Assembly (NCBI GenBank): GCA_964481475.1
Contig: CAYZTG010000007.1
Span: 1 to 35,361, forward strand
Source of the DNA: DUQU01 sp964481475
GTDB taxonomy: Bacteria > Bacillota_I > Bacilli_A > Acholeplasmatales > UBA5453
Direction of reading: 5' to 3'
DNA length: 35,361 nucleotides
Shown here: positions 14,619-22,212 of the stretch, piece after piece
Layout: every line of letters starts with the position of its first letter
How positions within the stretch are numbered: position 1 is the first letter of the stretch
Translations under genes and position numbers: made by a program
The notes under the pieces: generated by a model
The model's database searches: none
Seen by the model: only the letters and a program-made list of their open reading frames with translations
Told to the model about the DNA's origin: nothing

Positions 14619-17225
14619 ATGTTAAAATTAACAAATATAAGCAAAAATTATTATGTTGCCGATACTACTATTGAAGCACTTAAAAATGTGGAATTATCAT
14701 TAAGAGAAAATGAGTTTGTTGCGGTATTAGGACCTAGTGGTTCTGGTAAAACCACTTTATTAAATATTATTGGTGGTCTTGATCATTATGATGATGGAGA
14801 TTTGATTATTAATGGAAGACAAACAAAAGATTTTAAGGAAAAAGATTGGAATATTTATAGAAACCACCGAATTGGTTTTATTTTCCAAAGTTATAATTTA
14901 ATTCCTCATCAAACTGTTTTATCAAACGTTGAATTAGCTTTAACAATTGCTGGTTTACCAAAAGAAGAGCGAGTTAGAAAAGCCAAAGAAGCTTTAGATA
15001 AAGTTGGCCTAAGTGACCAATACTACAAAAGACCTAATCAACTATCAGGTGGTCAAAGCCAAAGAGTAGCGATTGCAAGAGCTTTAGTAAATGATCCAGA
15101 AATTCTTTTAGCAGATGAACCAACGGGAGCTCTTGATACTGTTACTTCTAAACAAATAATGGATCTTATTAAAGAAATTGCTCAAGATAAATTAGTAATC
15201 ATGGTTACCCATAATCCATTACTTGCTGAAGAATATGCAACAAGAATTATTAATTTATTAGATGGTAAAATTATCAGTGATTCTAATCCATATAATTTAA
15301 AACCAGCGATAATAAAAGAAAAAGTTAAGGATGAAAGAGCTAAAATGAGTTGGTGGACAACTTTTAAACTATCTGTCCAAAATTTACTAAGTAAAAGTAA
15401 CCGAACAATTTTAACTAGCATTGCAAGTTCAATAGGCATTATTGGTATTTCTTTAGTTTTATCTTTATCATTTGGAGTACAAAAATTCATTAAAACAACT
15501 CAAGAAGATATGCTATCAGGTAATCCCATAACTATTACTGAGAGCACATTTGATATGGAAGCGATAATGAGCGGGATGAAACCTCCTAAAAAAGTTGATT
15601 TCATTAAAGAAGCTGGCTATGTTAATATCAATAAAATGGTAGAAATGCTTGCTAGAAGAAGCAAAGAAACAAGTGGGATGTTTATTAAAAATGTGATAAC
15701 TCAAGATTATATTGATTATTTATTAGAAATGCCTGATACTGATGTTGCTGCAATATTTTTGGACCGAGAAATTGATATTTCTAATAACTTTTACTTAGGT
15801 TCTAAGCAAGAAAATGATTTAGCCGAAGATATTATCTCAATGACTGTTTTAAGAACTATCTATACTAGTGTCTTAGAGGAAAATGAAGAAACAAAGGCTT
15901 ATGCTGGATTAATTTCAAACTTTACTAATATTATTAATCAAGCACCAGATAATCCAGAATATTTGCTTGAACAATATAACATTTTAGACGGAAAAATAGC
16001 AGAAGAAAAACATGAAATAATGTTAGTATTAAATAAAGATGGTAGAATTTCAGATTTAACATTAGCGCAATTAGGTTATTATAGCCAAGAAGATTTTATT
16101 AATAAAGTCCTAAGAGCTATTGATCAAGATGAAGTAGATGATTCAGTAGAACGATTTAGTTATGAAGAATTAATGAATAAATCGTTTATGTGGTATCCAA
16201 ATGATGTCGTTTTTACTCGTAATACAGATGTGTTAACTGCTCAACTAAAACCTTTTTATTATAATGGATATGGTGATTCATTTAACCGAAACGAAGGAAT
16301 TGAATTAGAAGTAGTGGGCATTTTAGAACCAAAAGAAAATATTTCTTATGGAAGTTTAGAAAGTGGTTTTTATTATACTGAAAAGCTTGCAGACCACATT
16401 ATTGAGGTTAATTCTCAGTCTGAGGTCATTCAATATATTTTGGCCGAAGAAGAAGAGAAAGTAATTCGTAGTGGTTCAGCTAGAGGAAGCGATTTTGGGA
16501 TTACATTTAATTATTCTTATAAATATTCTGGTGAGTTAAGAGAAGATATAGTTGGTTATGTTGGTAAAACAGATCAAATGGCCGGAATGTTAGGAACAAT
16601 TATGCCAGGTGTCGTTGATAAGATTTATTTATTATCAACAAGAGATTTAGGAGGAGAACAAATTGCTAGTAAAATCTCTATTTATCCTGTTGATTTAAAA
16701 CAAAAAGAGAATGTAATTAACTATTTGGATAGTTGGAATGATAATTTAGCAATTGGGGAGAATAAAGTTGTTTATAATGATGCCCTATCAATTGTCTTCG
16801 CGATGATTAATGATATTGTTAAGATTATTACTATTGCCTTAATTGGATTTACATCGCTTGCATTGTTTGTATCTAGTGTAATGATTGCAATAATTACTTA
16901 TGTTTCAGTTGTTGAAAGAACGAAAGAAATAGGTGTGATTAGATCGCTTGGAGGAAGTAAAAGAGATGTTTCAAATCTATTTGTTGCCGAAACTGCCATC
17001 ATTGGTTTAGTTTCAGGAATATTTGCAATTTCATTTACTTATTTAGCTTCTTTTATTATTAACTTAATTGTTTATAATTCAATTAATACTAAGATTGCTG
17101 TCTTCCCTTATCATTTTGCATTAATAATGATAGGTGTTAGTATCACCTTGACGTTAATTTCAGGTTTAGTACCATCAAGATCAGCAGCTAAGAAAGATCC
17201 AGTTGTTGCGCTTAGAACAGAATAA
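14619..17225 (+). CDS. MacB-like ABC transporter, ATPase and FtsX permease fused
   Basis: Single polypeptide of 868 aa. The ATPase domain at 1-235 has Walker A GPSGSGKT (38-45), FQSYNLIPH, signature LSGGQ (142-146), Walker B LLADEP (D166, E167) and the switch H198. A first transmembrane helix (about 262-282) follows, then a roughly 430-residue extracytoplasmic domain, then three helices (about 728-862) with the FtsX motif VVERTKEIGVIRSLGGSKRD. Such proteins are mechanotransmission transporters exporting or removing peptides, lipids or antibiotics; the substrate is unknown. The large external domain is not a standard MacB one. Ribosome site GAGG at 14603. Transcribed with the MarR gene, and followed by a strong terminator. 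Confidence 0.9.
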   Translation: MLKLTNISKNYYVADTTIEALKNVELSLRENEFVAVLGPSGSGKTTLLNIIGGLDHYDDGDLIINGRQTKDFKEKDWNIYRNHRIGFIFQSYNLIPHQTVLSNVELALTIAGLPKEERVRKAKEALDKVGLSDQYYKRPNQLSGGQSQRVAIARALVNDPEILLADEPTGALDTVTSKQIMDLIKEIAQDKLVIMVTHNPLLAEEYATRIINLLDGKIISDSNPYNLKPAIIKEKVKDERAKMSWWTTFKLSVQNLLSKSNRTILTSIASSIGIIGISLVLSLSFGVQKFIKTTQEDMLSGNPITITESTFDMEAIMSGMKPPKKVDFIKEAGYVNINKMVEMLARRSKETSGMFIKNVITQDYIDYLLEMPDTDVAAIFLDREIDISNNFYLGSKQENDLAEDIISMTVLRTIYTSVLEENEETKAYAGLISNFTNIINQAPDNPEYLLEQYNILDGKIAEEKHEIMLVLNKDGRISDLTLAQLGYYSQEDFINKVLRAIDQDEVDDSVERFSYEELMNKSFMWYPNDVVFTRNTDVLTAQLKPFYYNGYGDSFNRNEGIELEVVGILEPKENISYGSLESGFYYTEKLADHIIEVNSQSEVIQYILAEEEEKVIRSGSARGSDFGITFNYSYKYSGELREDIVGYVGKTDQMAGMLGTIMPGVVDKIYLLSTRDLGGEQIASKISIYPVDLKQKENVINYLDSWNDNLAIGENKVVYNDALSIVFAMINDIVKIITIALIGFTSLALFVSSVMIAIITYVSVVERTKEIGVIRSLGGSKRDVSNLFVAETAIIGLVSGIFAISFTYLASFIINLIVYNSINTKIAVFPYHFALIMIGVSITLTLISGLVPSRSAAKKDPVVALRTE

Positions 17226-17230
17226 AATAA

Positions 17231-17260
17231 AAGCATTCCTAGGTAGAATGCTTTTTTTTA
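17231..17260. terminator. Intrinsic terminator between ABC and thiT genes
   Basis: AAGCATTC (17231-17238) and GAATGCTT (17246-17253) with a 7-nt loop, followed by eight T's on the plus strand. The A-run before it makes it usable for the convergent thiT gene as well. Confidence 0.88.
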
Positions 17261-17932
17261 TTGGAGAATGTTATCAGAAATTGCTAAGAGACTTTTTCTT
17301 GAGGTTAGTAAGATAAAAAAGATAAGTACCGATGTGCTAATTACATAAATACTATTGTAAAATAAGCTATAGATAAAAAGATTATCATTAGCAAAACCAA
17401 ATATTTTTGTTGCTATATTTACCTCACAACTACTAGCAGCAAACTTAATACTACTGCCCCAAAGTATAACACCACTAAATGTCCCTGATAATAACCAAAC
17501 CCCTGATGTAGTTAGAATTGCGTAGACAATATTTTTAGCCGTTTTCAAATTATCTTTATGAAATAATCCGCTTAAACCAAATGCAGTGAAAGGAATTAAA
17601 TAATCTAAAAAGATTAATCCAATAATGTGAAATGTCGTCCAAGGGGTGCCCGTAAACGATTCTAAAAGTTCTTTTAAAATAGATAAGAAAAGAATATAAT
17701 CAAAAGAAAATTTAAAAAGTGCGAACATTAAACCACCAATTAAACCATATTTTAGGCCAACGAACAAACCGATTAATAATAAAGGTAGTAAGCCTAAATT
17801 AAAAATCTTTCCTCCAAAAGGTAATTCCAAGTTAAGACCAGGAATGATTGCTACTAACAAGTCAATTACAATAGCAACTGCAAGTAGTGTAGCTGTGATA
17901 ACCATTTTTTTTAAACTGAGTTTCAAAGTCAT
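17258..17932 (-). CDS. thiT: ThiT, substrate-binding subunit of a thiamine ECF transporter
   Basis: Membrane S component of the energy-coupling-factor family, 224 aa, importing thiamine with shared EcfA/EcfT subunits encoded elsewhere. Six hydrophobic helices. The central LSGTFSGVILWGSS and YSLFYNSIYVISTS match the conserved ThiT segments SGVIFxG and YSLxYNxSY. The upstream TPP riboswitch strongly supports the assignment. A longer frame opens at 17968, but those codons lie in the riboswitch terminator, so they are not translated. AAAGGAGGCG precedes ATG 17932 with very short spacing; TTG at 17926 would fit that site better (218-222 aa). I keep the ATG. Confidence 0.9.
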   Translation of the reverse strand: MTLKLSLKKMVITATLLAVAIVIDLLVAIIPGLNLELPFGGKIFNLGLLPLLLIGLFVGLKYGLIGGLMFALFKFSFDYILFLSILKELLESFTGTPWTTFHIIGLIFLDYLIPFTAFGLSGLFHKDNLKTAKNIVYAILTTSGVWLLSGTFSGVILWGSSIKFAASSCEVNIATKIFGFANDNLFIYSLFYNSIYVISTSVLIFFILLTSRKSLLAISDNILQ

Positions 17933-17946
17933 CGCCTCCTTTAAAA

Positions 17947-17971
17947 TAAAAAATCTTTGGTTGCCCAAAGA
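17947..17971 (-). terminator. Riboswitch-controlled terminator of thiT
   Basis: On the minus strand TCTTTGG, GCAA loop, CCAAAGA, then TTTTTT. It sits between the TPP aptamer and the thiT ribosome site, so it is the expression platform: thiamine pyrophosphate bound should favour termination. ATAGTT/AACTAT arms just upstream may form the competing helix. Confidence 0.85.
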
Positions 17972-17983
17972 AATAGTTAAAAG

Positions 17984-18070
17984 CCCAACTATCCCTTCGC
18001 TAGCATTACCCAGTTCAGGTTCAACGGGTCGATTAGATCCTCTCAGCTTTAATAGCTCCCCGTAGTGAAC
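17984..18070 (-). ncRNA. TPP riboswitch (THI element)
   Basis: The minus strand reads GGGGAGCT, GCTGAGAGGATC, GACCCGTTGAACCTGAACTG, then GGGTAATGCTAGCGAAGGGA. These are the conserved pyrimidine and pyrophosphate sensor elements CUGAGA and ACCUGA..GGxUAAUxCxAGCGxAGGGA of TPP riboswitches, in the right order and spacing. The sequence is followed by the transcription terminator and thiT. Confidence 0.96.
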
Positions 18071-18076
18071 GATTTC

Positions 18077-18085
18077 ATTATAACA
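18077..18085 (-). promoter_or_regulatory. Promoter of the TPP riboswitch-thiT unit
   Basis: Minus-strand TG-T-TATAAT (extended -10), with TTTCAA at 18099-18104 as a weak -35. Confidence 0.6.
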
Positions 18086-18122
18086 TACAAAGTATTAATT
18101 GAAAGTAAATAAGTAATATCAT

Positions 18123-18151
18123 TTGAAGAAATAAGAGAAGAGGACTAAAAT
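18123..18151 (+). promoter_or_regulatory. Probable promoter of the AhpD-like gene
   Basis: TTGAAG, 17-bp spacer, TAAAAT, 22 bp before the start codon. Confidence 0.4.
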
Positions 18152-18173
18152 ATAAGAAAGGAGTGTAAGAAAA

Positions 18174-18623
18174 ATGACTAAAAAAGTTGATTATTTTAAA
18201 GTTGCCCCAAAAGCAATGAAAAATTTAATAAATATGGAAAATTATTTTCAAGAAAATAGTAAGATTAATCCCCTGATAAGAGAATTAATAAAAATTAGAG
18301 CCTCACAAATTAATGGTTGCGCTTATTGTTTAAATATGCACACAATTGATGCTTTAAAAATTGGTGAAACAGCACAAAGAATTTTTTTAATAAGTGCTTG
18401 GTGGGAGACAGATCTATTTACTAAAGAAGAAAAAGCAGTCCTCAGTTTAACTGAACATGTAACTTTAGTAAGTGATGGAGTCCCTAAAGAAGTTACTGAA
18501 GAAGTGTTAAAATACTTTAAAGAAGACGAATTAGTTGAACTCGTTTTAATGATATCTCAAATCAATACTTGGAATAGAATAAATATTGCTTCTCATAATG
18601 ATATTGATCCCAATTATAAATGA
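18174..18623 (+). CDS. AhpD-like / carboxymuconolactone decarboxylase family protein
   Basis: A 149-aa all-helical cytoplasmic protein. The catalytic C49-x-x-C52-x3-H56 (NGCAYCLNMH) with upstream E37 is the AhpD-like peroxidase site of this family. The motif is complete, so a thiol-dependent hydroperoxide or electrophile reductase is more likely than a decarboxylase. Start ATG 18174 with an AAAGGAGTG ribosome site. Its own terminator follows. It precedes the VOC dioxygenase and MhqD-like genes, suggesting a shared stress theme, but it is a separate transcription unit. Confidence 0.9.
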   Translation: MTKKVDYFKVAPKAMKNLINMENYFQENSKINPLIRELIKIRASQINGCAYCLNMHTIDALKIGETAQRIFLISAWWETDLFTKEEKAVLSLTEHVTLVSDGVPKEVTEEVLKYFKEDELVELVLMISQINTWNRINIASHNDIDPNYK

Positions 18624-18628
18624 TAATT

Positions 18629-18652
18629 AAAGGCTAATTTTAGCCTTTTTTG
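18629..18652 (+). terminator. Intrinsic terminator of the AhpD-like gene
   Basis: AAAGGCTA (18629-18636) pairs with TAGCCTTT (18641-18648), then T's. Confidence 0.9.
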
Positions 18653-18666
18653 TTATAGGCATTTAA

Positions 18667-18696
18667 TTGGTATTAAATAACAATAGGTACTATAAT
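18667..18696 (+). promoter_or_regulatory. Promoter of the dioxygenase-hydrolase operon
   Basis: TTGGTA, 18-bp spacer, TATAAT (18691-18696). It lies inside any upstream extension of the next gene and so supports the ATG at 18715. Confidence 0.7.
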
Positions 18697-18714
18697 AGTA
18701 AGGGGGTTTTAATA

Positions 18715-19701
18715 ATGAAACAATTAAAAGGAACGCATCATATTACCTTAATTACTTCAAGTGCTGAACAAATTTATCACTTTTTTACTAATATTATGGG
18801 GATGCGTTTAGTTAAAAAAACAATTAACCAAGATGATATTGAAACTTATCATTTATTTTTCGCAGATGATCGGGGAAATCCAGGAACTGATGTTACCTTT
18901 TTTGATTTCAAAGGTGCTAGTAAAGCGATTAGAGGAAGAAATGAAATTAGAAAAACTGCTTTTAGAGTAGCTGATGATAAAGCTTTAGATTATTGGCTAA
19001 AACGTTTTACTCACTATAAGATTAAACATACAGGCATCGAGACATTATTTGGTAAAAAAGTTATCTATTTTGAGGATTTTGATGAACAACAGTATGTTTT
19101 AATAAGTGATCAAGATAATAAAGGTGTTAAAACAGGGACAGCTTGGCTAAAAGGACCAGTCCCAAATGAGTTTGGGATTACCGGCCTTGGACCTGCTTTT
19201 TTATACGTTAATGATCTAGAAAGAATTTACGATGCTTTAACAAAGGGACTATTTATGAGAAAGTCCTTAGTTGAAGGAGATTTTACTTTGTATGAAATGG
19301 GTGAAGGTGGGAATGGTGGTAGTGTGGTAGTTGTTTATTCCAATGAACCGTTTGTTAGTTATCAAGGTTATGGTGGAGTTCATCACTTAGCCTTTAGAGT
19401 TGATAATAAAGAAGATTTAGCTAATTGGGAAGAGCATTTTAATAAATTGCGAGCGCCTAATTCTGGTTATGTTGATAGGTTTTATTTTGAATCATTGTAT
19501 GTTCGATTATATCCAAATGTTTTATTTGAACTAGCCACTGATGAACCGGGTTTTATTGATGATGAGGAATCTTATGAAATTTTAGGAGAAACTTTAGCTT
19601 TACCTCCTAAGTTTAGAAATAAACGCGCTTATGTAGAAAAAATTGTCAGACCAATTAATACAGTTAGAAGCACTAAGAAATTTGAGAAGGAATATTTTTA
19701 A
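18715..19701 (+). CDS. VOC-family ring-cleaving dioxygenase-like protein (MhqO/MhqA-like)
   Basis: A 328-aa protein with two glyoxalase/VOC modules: about 5-140 and 150-285. Metal ligands are visible as H in KGTHHITLI, H in GGVHHLAFRV and E in NVLFELATD, as in Fe/Mn-dependent ring-cleavage enzymes. Overall it resembles Bacillus MhqA/MhqO, induced by hydroquinones and electrophiles. The ATG at 18715 is chosen because AAGGGGGT precedes it and the promoter lies just upstream. It is in an operon with the MhqD-like hydrolase, which starts 1 bp after its stop, as in the Bacillus mhqED pair. The actual substrate is inferred, not shown. Confidence 0.87.
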   Translation: MKQLKGTHHITLITSSAEQIYHFFTNIMGMRLVKKTINQDDIETYHLFFADDRGNPGTDVTFFDFKGASKAIRGRNEIRKTAFRVADDKALDYWLKRFTHYKIKHTGIETLFGKKVIYFEDFDEQQYVLISDQDNKGVKTGTAWLKGPVPNEFGITGLGPAFLYVNDLERIYDALTKGLFMRKSLVEGDFTLYEMGEGGNGGSVVVVYSNEPFVSYQGYGGVHHLAFRVDNKEDLANWEEHFNKLRAPNSGYVDRFYFESLYVRLYPNVLFELATDEPGFIDDEESYEILGETLALPPKFRNKRAYVEKIVRPINTVRSTKKFEKEYF

Positions 19702-19702
19702 A

Positions 19703-20305
19703 ATGATTCATTTATTTATTAATAATCATAGTGATAAGACAATCATATTATTTCATGGTACTGGTGCTGATGAGTATGATTTACTTCCTGTTGCTAAGCT
19801 TCTAAGCGATAAGGCCAACATCTTATCTTTTAGAGGTAGTGTTGTTGAAAATGGTATGAATCGTTTTTTTAAGAGATTTTCTATTGGAAACTATGATTTA
19901 GAAAGTTACCAAAAGGAAACTAAAAGAATAGTTGACGAAATAAATCTTTTAAAGGAGAAGTACCAAATTGATTTAAGCAAAACGCTTGTGGCAGGTTTTT
20001 CTAATGGAGCTAACATTGCCTTAGGAATTTTACAGTATTTCCCTGAAACACTAAATAATTATTTGCTTTTTAGTCCCGATTATATCGACACTAATACACC
20101 ATTCTTATCTTTAGAAAACAAGAAAATATTTCTTTCTACTGCTAAAAATGATCCCTATAGTAACTATCAAAATCTTTTAATTATGAAAAGCATTTTAAAA
20201 GAAAAAAAAGCTGATGTTTTTTACCAATTAATAAGCGGACACACACTTAGTATGGAGTTAGTTTTACAAAGTAAAAATTTCTTTGATGATTTTTTAAAAG
20301 AGTAA
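19703..20305 (+). CDS. MhqD-like alpha/beta hydrolase (carboxylesterase)
   Basis: A 200-aa cytoplasmic serine hydrolase of the phospholipase/carboxylesterase family. The oxyanion segment LFHGTGADE is followed by nucleophile S100 (GFSNGA), then D150 (TAKNDP) and H180 (SGHTLS), giving a full catalytic triad. RGSVVENGMNRFF matches the RGNVLENGMPRFF block of B. subtilis MhqD (YodD). The ATG at 19703 has AAGGA about 11 bases upstream, inside the dioxygenase end. It probably acts with the preceding ring-cleaving dioxygenase in removal of quinone-like electrophiles. The regulator (MhqR in Bacillus) is not visible next to it. Confidence 0.87.
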   Translation: MIHLFINNHSDKTIILFHGTGADEYDLLPVAKLLSDKANILSFRGSVVENGMNRFFKRFSIGNYDLESYQKETKRIVDEINLLKEKYQIDLSKTLVAGFSNGANIALGILQYFPETLNNYLLFSPDYIDTNTPFLSLENKKIFLSTAKNDPYSNYQNLLIMKSILKEKKADVFYQLISGHTLSMELVLQSKNFFDDFLKE

Positions 20306-20348
20306 CTCATTTAATTAAAAAAATCAGTCAATAATTGAGTTATGGGAC

Positions 20349-20377
20349 TTTACAAAATATTGTATTTATACTATAAT
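20349..20377 (+). promoter_or_regulatory. Promoter of the heterodimeric ABC exporter operon
   Basis: TTTACA (20349-20354), 17-bp spacer, TATAAT (20372-20377). Transcription should start near 20384. Confidence 0.78.
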
Positions 20378-20397
20378 TATATATATATTAATATAAA

Positions 20398-20434
20398 AAA
20401 CTTCTTGGTGAAAAGTCTAAGAAGTTTATTTTTT
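20398..20434 (+). terminator. Leader hairpin (attenuator-like) before the ABC exporter
   Basis: AAACTTCTT (20398-20406) and AAGAAGTTT (20419-20427) form a perfect 9-bp stem with a 12-nt loop, followed by ATTTTTT. It lies between the promoter and the start codon at 20449, so it can stop transcripts before the genes. The mechanism of control is not visible; a 5' stabilising role is an alternative. Confidence 0.7.
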
Positions 20435-20448
20435 AGGAAAGAGGTTTT

Positions 20449-22212
20449 ATGAAAAGAGCATTTAAATATATAAAGCCATATTGGCACTTAATTTTAATAA
20501 TATTCCTTTTTGTAGCACTAAGAGCGGTGGCTGAACTTTCACTACCACTTTTTATGGGACAAATTGTGGGAGAAGGGTTAGGACTTAAAGAGCATAGTTC
20601 GGAAATTATTTTAAATCCAGAAGTTATTATAAGAGCAATGATTATTATGGTGCTGATTTCAATAGCTAGTATTATAATTACGATTATATCTGGATTTTTA
20701 GAAGCTAAGGTCGCGGCCGGATTTGCTAGTGATTTAAGAAAAGCAGTTTATGAAAAGATCCAAAACTATTCTATGAATGAGATTAGTTACTTTCAAACAT
20801 CATCACTAATTACAAGAACAACTAATGATATTCAGCAACTCCAAAATTTAGTTAATATGTTATTAAGGATGATAATTTTACAACCTGCGATGGCAATTGG
20901 GGCAATTATTATGTCAATCTTAATTCAACCAGCACTTTCATTAATTTTAGTAGTATCGGTTGTTAGTGTGTTAGTCTTAGTAACAATAATTTTTATATTA
21001 ATTTTACCGAAATTCAAGATAGTTCAAAAATTAGTCGACCGATTAAACTTAACAACAAGAGAAAACTTAACTGGACTAAGAGTAGTTAGAGCATATAATA
21101 CTGAAAAAGTACAGGAAGAGAAAATTATCAAAGCTGCAAAAGATACTAGAGATTTAAGCTTATATGTAAATAGAATTAATAACTTAATGTGGCCAGTCTT
21201 GCATGTTATTATGGGTTTAACTAGTTTAGCAATCATTTTTTATGGTAAAGATATAGTTTTTGCATCAGGTGATTTTACGCCAGAACAATTGATGGTTATG
21301 CAACAATATTCAATGCGTACTGTAATGAGTTTTATGTTTATTACAATGATTTTTATAATGATTCCTCGTGCCCAAATATCAGCAAACCGAATCATGGATG
21401 TTATTGAAATGGATATTGTGATTAAGGAACCGGAATTCCCCGTTTCTTTACCTAATGATCTAAAAGGAGAAATTGTTTTTAATAATGTCACTTTTAAATA
21501 TTTAGATGCTGATGAACCAGTGTTATGTAATATTAGTTTTACCGCTAAAGCAAATGAAACAACTGCATTTATTGGTTCAACTGGTAGTGGTAAGTCAACA
21601 CTAATTAATTTAATTCCAAGATTTTTTGATGTAACTGAAGGAGAGATTTTAATTGATGGAATTAATATAAAGGCGCTCTCTTTAGAAGATTTGCATAGTT
21701 TAATTGGTTATGTTCCACAAAAAGGAATTCTCTTTAGTGGAACAATCAAAAGTAATGTTTTATTTGCCAAAAATGTTAGAGAATTATCTGAAGAAGAACA
21801 AATGAAACGGTTTAATAAAGCAATAGAGATATCTCAAGCTGTTAATTTAGTAAAAGAAAAAGGACTAGAAGGAGAAATTGCTCAAGGGGGAACTAACGTT
21901 AGTGGAGGTCAAAGACAAAGACTCTCAATCGCAAGAGCGATTAGTAAAGAACCTTTAGTTTATATTTTTGATGATTCTTTTAGTGCTCTTGATTACAATA
22001 CTGATAAAAAATTAAGAAAAGCGATGGATGAACATATTTATGGGACTAAATTGATTGTTGCTCAAAGGATTAATACAATTCGATATGCCCATCAAATAAT
22101 TGTTTTAGATAAAGGAGAAGTTGTTGGTAAAGGCACTCATGATGAATTAATTAAAACAAACAAAGTGTATCAAGAAATTGCCTATTCGCAACTTTCTAAG
22201 GAGGAATTATAA
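20449..22212 (+). CDS. ABC exporter half-transporter with degenerate catalytic site
   Basis: A 587-aa membrane protein: six transmembrane helices in residues 1-310, ATPase domain 340-587. Walker A is GSTGSGKST (376-384) and the signature VSGGQ is at 484-488. The Walker B ending reads IFDDS, with D509 replacing the catalytic Glu, and the switch His is Q539 (VAQR). This is the pattern of the degenerate half of heterodimeric exporters (TM287/TM288, BmrCD, LmrCD), which expel drugs and lipids. It overlaps its partner by one base (TAATG) with ribosome site AAGGAGGAA inside its end. Ribosome site AAAGAGG precedes ATG 20449. Confidence 0.92.
   Translation: MKRAFKYIKPYWHLILIIFLFVALRAVAELSLPLFMGQIVGEGLGLKEHSSEIILNPEVIIRAMIIMVLISIASIIITIISGFLEAKVAAGFASDLRKAVYEKIQNYSMNEISYFQTSSLITRTTNDIQQLQNLVNMLLRMIILQPAMAIGAIIMSILIQPALSLILVVSVVSVLVLVTIIFILILPKFKIVQKLVDRLNLTTRENLTGLRVVRAYNTEKVQEEKIIKAAKDTRDLSLYVNRINNLMWPVLHVIMGLTSLAIIFYGKDIVFASGDFTPEQLMVMQQYSMRTVMSFMFITMIFIMIPRAQISANRIMDVIEMDIVIKEPEFPVSLPNDLKGEIVFNNVTFKYLDADEPVLCNISFTAKANETTAFIGSTGSGKSTLINLIPRFFDVTEGEILIDGINIKALSLEDLHSLIGYVPQKGILFSGTIKSNVLFAKNVRELSEEEQMKRFNKAIEISQAVNLVKEKGLEGEIAQGGTNVSGGQRQRLSIARAISKEPLVYIFDDSFSALDYNTDKKLRKAMDEHIYGTKLIVAQRINTIRYAHQIIVLDKGEVVGKGTHDELIKTNKVYQEIAYSQLSKEEL

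Noticed and set aside
18667..18714. Upstream extension of the dioxygenase gene
   Set aside because: Contains the promoter; a ribosome site fits only the ATG at 18715.
20404..20451. Short frame TTG/GTG through the exporter leader hairpin, ending on the start codon
   Set aside because: No ribosome site and few codons; a leader peptide is not supported.
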